A stretch of 64,000 nt of DNA from Pontibacter korlensis (GTDB taxonomy: Bacteria > Bacteroidota > Bacteroidia > Cytophagales > Hymenobacteraceae): the NCBI RefSeq assembly GCF_000973725.1, contig NZ_CP009621.1, forward strand, positions 3,066,001-3,130,000, written 5' to 3'. The position numbers were made by a program, and so were the translations under genes. Within the stretch, counting starts at the first letter, position 1. Each line of letters begins with the position of its first letter. The notes under the pieces are model-generated. The model was not told where the DNA came from, ran no database searches, and saw only the letters and a list, made by a program, of their open reading frames with translations. Shown one piece after another: positions 62,011 to 64,000 of this stretch.

Positions 62011-63258
62011 CTAATGTTGAACAGTTAGTTCGGCAGGCTGGACCTGGCTATACTTACTGTAAAACTCGTTTATGTGTTGTGTCTTTACTGTCCAGGTCTG
62101 AGACTTGGAGAACTTGTAGCCGGAAACGCCCATTTTGCGGCGCAGCAGCGGTTGGTCGTACAGTTTCTCTACGGCAGCAGCAATAGCGTTTGCTGTTTGA
62201 TCTGGGGTAGAAACAGGTACTTTTATACCTGCTTCATCCGGCACCAGGTTCTGAGCACCGTGCAGGTCCAGGGTCACGATAGGCAGGCCATAAGCCATTG
62301 CCTCCAAAAGCTGGGCAGCACTGGAGTCGCGGAGGCTGCAGAACAGGAACAAATCACTTTGCGTGTAGGCACGCTTTACCTCGTCCCAAGGTACCTGGCC
62401 TTTCCAGCTTACCTTCCCGTGTAGTTTATACTCGTCTATCCAGCGTGGTACAAAGTCATGCATAGGGCCATCGCCTAAAATAGTCAGCTCAAACTTTACG
62501 TCCGGCCTTACTTTGCTAAGTGCCGCCAATACCAGCGGTAGTCCCTTTCTTGCAAACAAACGACCTACCCATAAGATCTTCATGGTTTCGTCTGGAATGC
62601 GCTCCGGGTATGCCTCCGGGTAAAAATCCTCCGGCAGGCTAGTGTCTAGGAACATCTTTGGGTTAAGTGCCCCGATGCGCTGTGCCATGTCGTAAGTGTC
62701 CTGGTTGGTGGTAAGCACCAGTGAGGCGTGTTGCATGGCTTTGCGGGCGTTAGGGTTGAAAACCAGTAGCGCTTCACTGATAATCTTGCGTAAAACCTCC
62801 ATTTTCCACCCGCTGTAGAAATACTTCTTAAGCGCTCGTGGGGCTTCCTGGCCACCGCCTGTCGGGCCAAAGATCAGAGGCTTGTTCAAGCGCCACAACG
62901 CTGTTCCCATTTGTAAGCTGCCTATGGTAACGTGGTGCACCAGGTCAAAGTTGATCTTCTCATCCAGCTCCTTTGCCTTTTGGTAGGCTCGGTGCTGCCA
63001 GTACATATAGTGTGGGTAAAAGCCCAAGTGGTACTCAAACAGCTTGTCTATCCAAGCCGGAAGCTCAACAAAAATAATATGCAGGTTGGGCAGGGCCAGT
63101 TTCTCTACTTCCTTTTCTATACTTTCGCGGCCTTCCACGGTAGTCAGGCACCATACTTCATGACCAAGCTTGGCTGTACTCAGTGCCCAGTTCCAACCGT
63201 TGCCCAGTTCGGTGCCCCGGTAGGGCTCGCAGGCATATGCAGATAAAAGTAATTTCAT
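62011..63258 (-). CDS. Glycosyltransferase family 4
   Basis: GT-B glycosyltransferase of 415 residues. The N-terminus reads LLLSAYACEPYRGTELGNGW, common in Bacteroidota GT4 enzymes. The C-terminal half has ILWVGRLFARKGLPLVL, LTILGDGPM and the SLRDSSAAQLLEAMAYGLPIVTLD segment. It lies 7 bases after the next upstream glycosyltransferase gene and is part of the same operon. Confidence 0.9.
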   Translation of the reverse strand: MKLLLSAYACEPYRGTELGNGWNWALSTAKLGHEVWCLTTVEGRESIEKEVEKLALPNLHIIFVELPAWIDKLFEYHLGFYPHYMYWQHRAYQKAKELDEKINFDLVHHVTIGSLQMGTALWRLNKPLIFGPTGGGQEAPRALKKYFYSGWKMEVLRKIISEALLVFNPNARKAMQHASLVLTTNQDTYDMAQRIGALNPKMFLDTSLPEDFYPEAYPERIPDETMKILWVGRLFARKGLPLVLAALSKVRPDVKFELTILGDGPMHDFVPRWIDEYKLHGKVSWKGQVPWDEVKRAYTQSDLFLFCSLRDSSAAQLLEAMAYGLPIVTLDLHGAQNLVPDEAGIKVPVSTPDQTANAIAAAVEKLYDQPLLRRKMGVSGYKFSKSQTWTVKTQHINEFYSKYSQVQPAELTVQH

Positions 63259-63265
63259 AGGCTCA

Positions 63266-64000
63266 TTAAAGACTAAAGCTGAATAAAGCTTTGAGTTTGG
63301 CGCTCGCTTTGTCGCGCATCATTTTGTTAAAGTTGCGGCGGTCCGACTCCACATCGCGGATGACGAACGTAGGGTGGCGCAGCGGGAAGTCAATTTCCTC
63401 TTCGTGTACTTTGGCCTTTTTGTCGTGCAGGTTAAAGGTATGGGTGGCGTCCTCTCCAAAGCCGATGTTTCGTACCAGGTTCACCTCAGGCACAATGCAG
63501 AGGCCGGAGTTACTGTATACTGTAAACTCCCACTGGTAGTCCCACACATCGCCTTTCTGAATGTTGGTAAACGTCTCCTCTAGCTTACTCAGCCTGTACT
63601 TCTCCTCAAACTTGTTCAGGAATATACCATTGAGGTAGCCTTTGTTCTTTAGTTCCGGATAGTTAGCCAGGTTGAAGTCGTAGAGCTGCCAGGCACGGCG
63701 CCAGGTTGCCCATCCCCAGCTGTTCACTTTGTCTGAGAAATAGTAGGAGTAGTCAGAGTCGCGACGCCAGCCATCTAAGTAGTTGTTGCCACTGATGTGC
63801 ATGATACGGGTGTCCTGCTTATACTTATCCAACAGCTCCTGGCAGAACCAGAAAAAGCTCTTTGATGGGATGCAGTCGTCCTCTAGTATAATCCCTGTCT
63901 CCTCATGCTCGAAAAGCCAGGAGATGGAGCGGGAAGGAGCTACACCGCAGCCAAGGTTCTGTTCCTGAAAGAGTGTTTTTACTTCACAGTCCCAGTCTAC
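63266..64000 (-). CDS. GT-A nucleotide-diphospho-sugar transferase (5' end outside window)
   Basis: The frame is open to the window edge, giving 244 visible residues; the start lies beyond 64000. I read the edge part as FQEQNLGCGVAPSRSISWLF followed by the metal-binding ILEDDCIPSKSFFWFCQELL. This is the HlpA-like or nucleotide-diphospho-sugar transferase family found in O-antigen loci. SWGWATWRRAWQLYD is a second family mark. First visible gene of the minus-strand glycosyltransferase operon. Confidence 0.86.
   Translation of the reverse strand, partial: VDWDCEVKTLFQEQNLGCGVAPSRSISWLFEHEETGIILEDDCIPSKSFFWFCQELLDKYKQDTRIMHISGNNYLDGWRRDSDYSYYFSDKVNSWGWATWRRAWQLYDFNLANYPELKNKGYLNGIFLNKFEEKYRLSKLEETFTNIQKGDVWDYQWEFTVYSNSGLCIVPEVNLVRNIGFGEDATHTFNLHDKKAKVHEEEIDFPLRHPTFVIRDVESDRRNFNKMMRDKASAKLKALFSFSL

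Overview
The window looks like chromosome of a Bacteroidota member of the Cytophagales, probably Hymenobacteraceae and possibly Pontibacter or a close relative. This rests on several type IX secretion system (T9SS) cargo proteins with type A or type B C-terminal sorting domains, two PorP/SprF genes each directly downstream of a type B cargo gene, a secreted tricorn-like protease, AT-rich spacers, few obvious Shine-Dalgarno sites and moderate GC content. The genus is inferred from the general character of the genes, not from a search. I saw no tRNA, rRNA, insertion sequence, integrase, CRISPR array or replication origin.

Positions 1-22,835 hold ordinary, loosely linked chromosomal genes. They are: a rhomboid protease (cut by the window edge) overlapping a VTT/TVP38-type membrane protein; a secreted tricorn-like S41 protease; a small 3D-domain protein; a voltage-gated-channel-like protein with an atypical pore; an HD-domain protein; a fatty acid hydroxylase/sterol desaturase; a NdpA-like nucleoid protein; an outer-membrane beta-barrel; an alpha/beta hydrolase; a DUF547 protein; a five-PAS sensor kinase translationally coupled to a stand-alone receiver; and a copper-exporting ATPase followed by a small CxxC metal-binding protein. 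Most transcription units here end in clear intrinsic terminators.

Positions 22,900-64,000 form one large cell-surface region. It opens with a 1954-residue type B adhesin-like protein and its PorP/SprF partner on the minus strand. A 1 kb AT-rich gene-free interval with a structured leader follows. Then comes a plus-strand polysaccharide locus: a WcaJ-like initiating phosphoglycosyltransferase, a WecG/TagA glycosyltransferase, a CDP-sugar-type module (RfbF, an SDR enzyme, an RmlC-like epimerase and a SAF-domain oxidoreductase), a second nucleotidyltransferase and a GT4 glycosyltransferase. A convergent minus-strand operon encodes an MBOAT acyltransferase, an AlgJ-like SGNH protein and a GT61-like glycosyltransferase.

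Next are four plus-strand T9SS cargo genes: two SGNH hydrolases (the first type B and paired with PorP/SprF), a double-LamG protein, and a PQQ-type sugar dehydrogenase-like protein with PKD and LamG modules. The last part is on the minus strand: a secreted beta-helix/PA14 protein, then an operon of three glycosyltransferases ending in an inner-membrane-anchored paralogue of the same beta-helix.

My reading of the whole is that the inner-membrane and cytoplasmic enzymes make and probably O-acylate an exopolysaccharide, while the T9SS cargo bind, de-esterify or remodel glycan at the cell surface. The gene set resembles in outline the acylation and beta-helix parts of alginate loci. No flippase, polymerase or outer-membrane export protein is visible here, so the assembly machinery must lie elsewhere.
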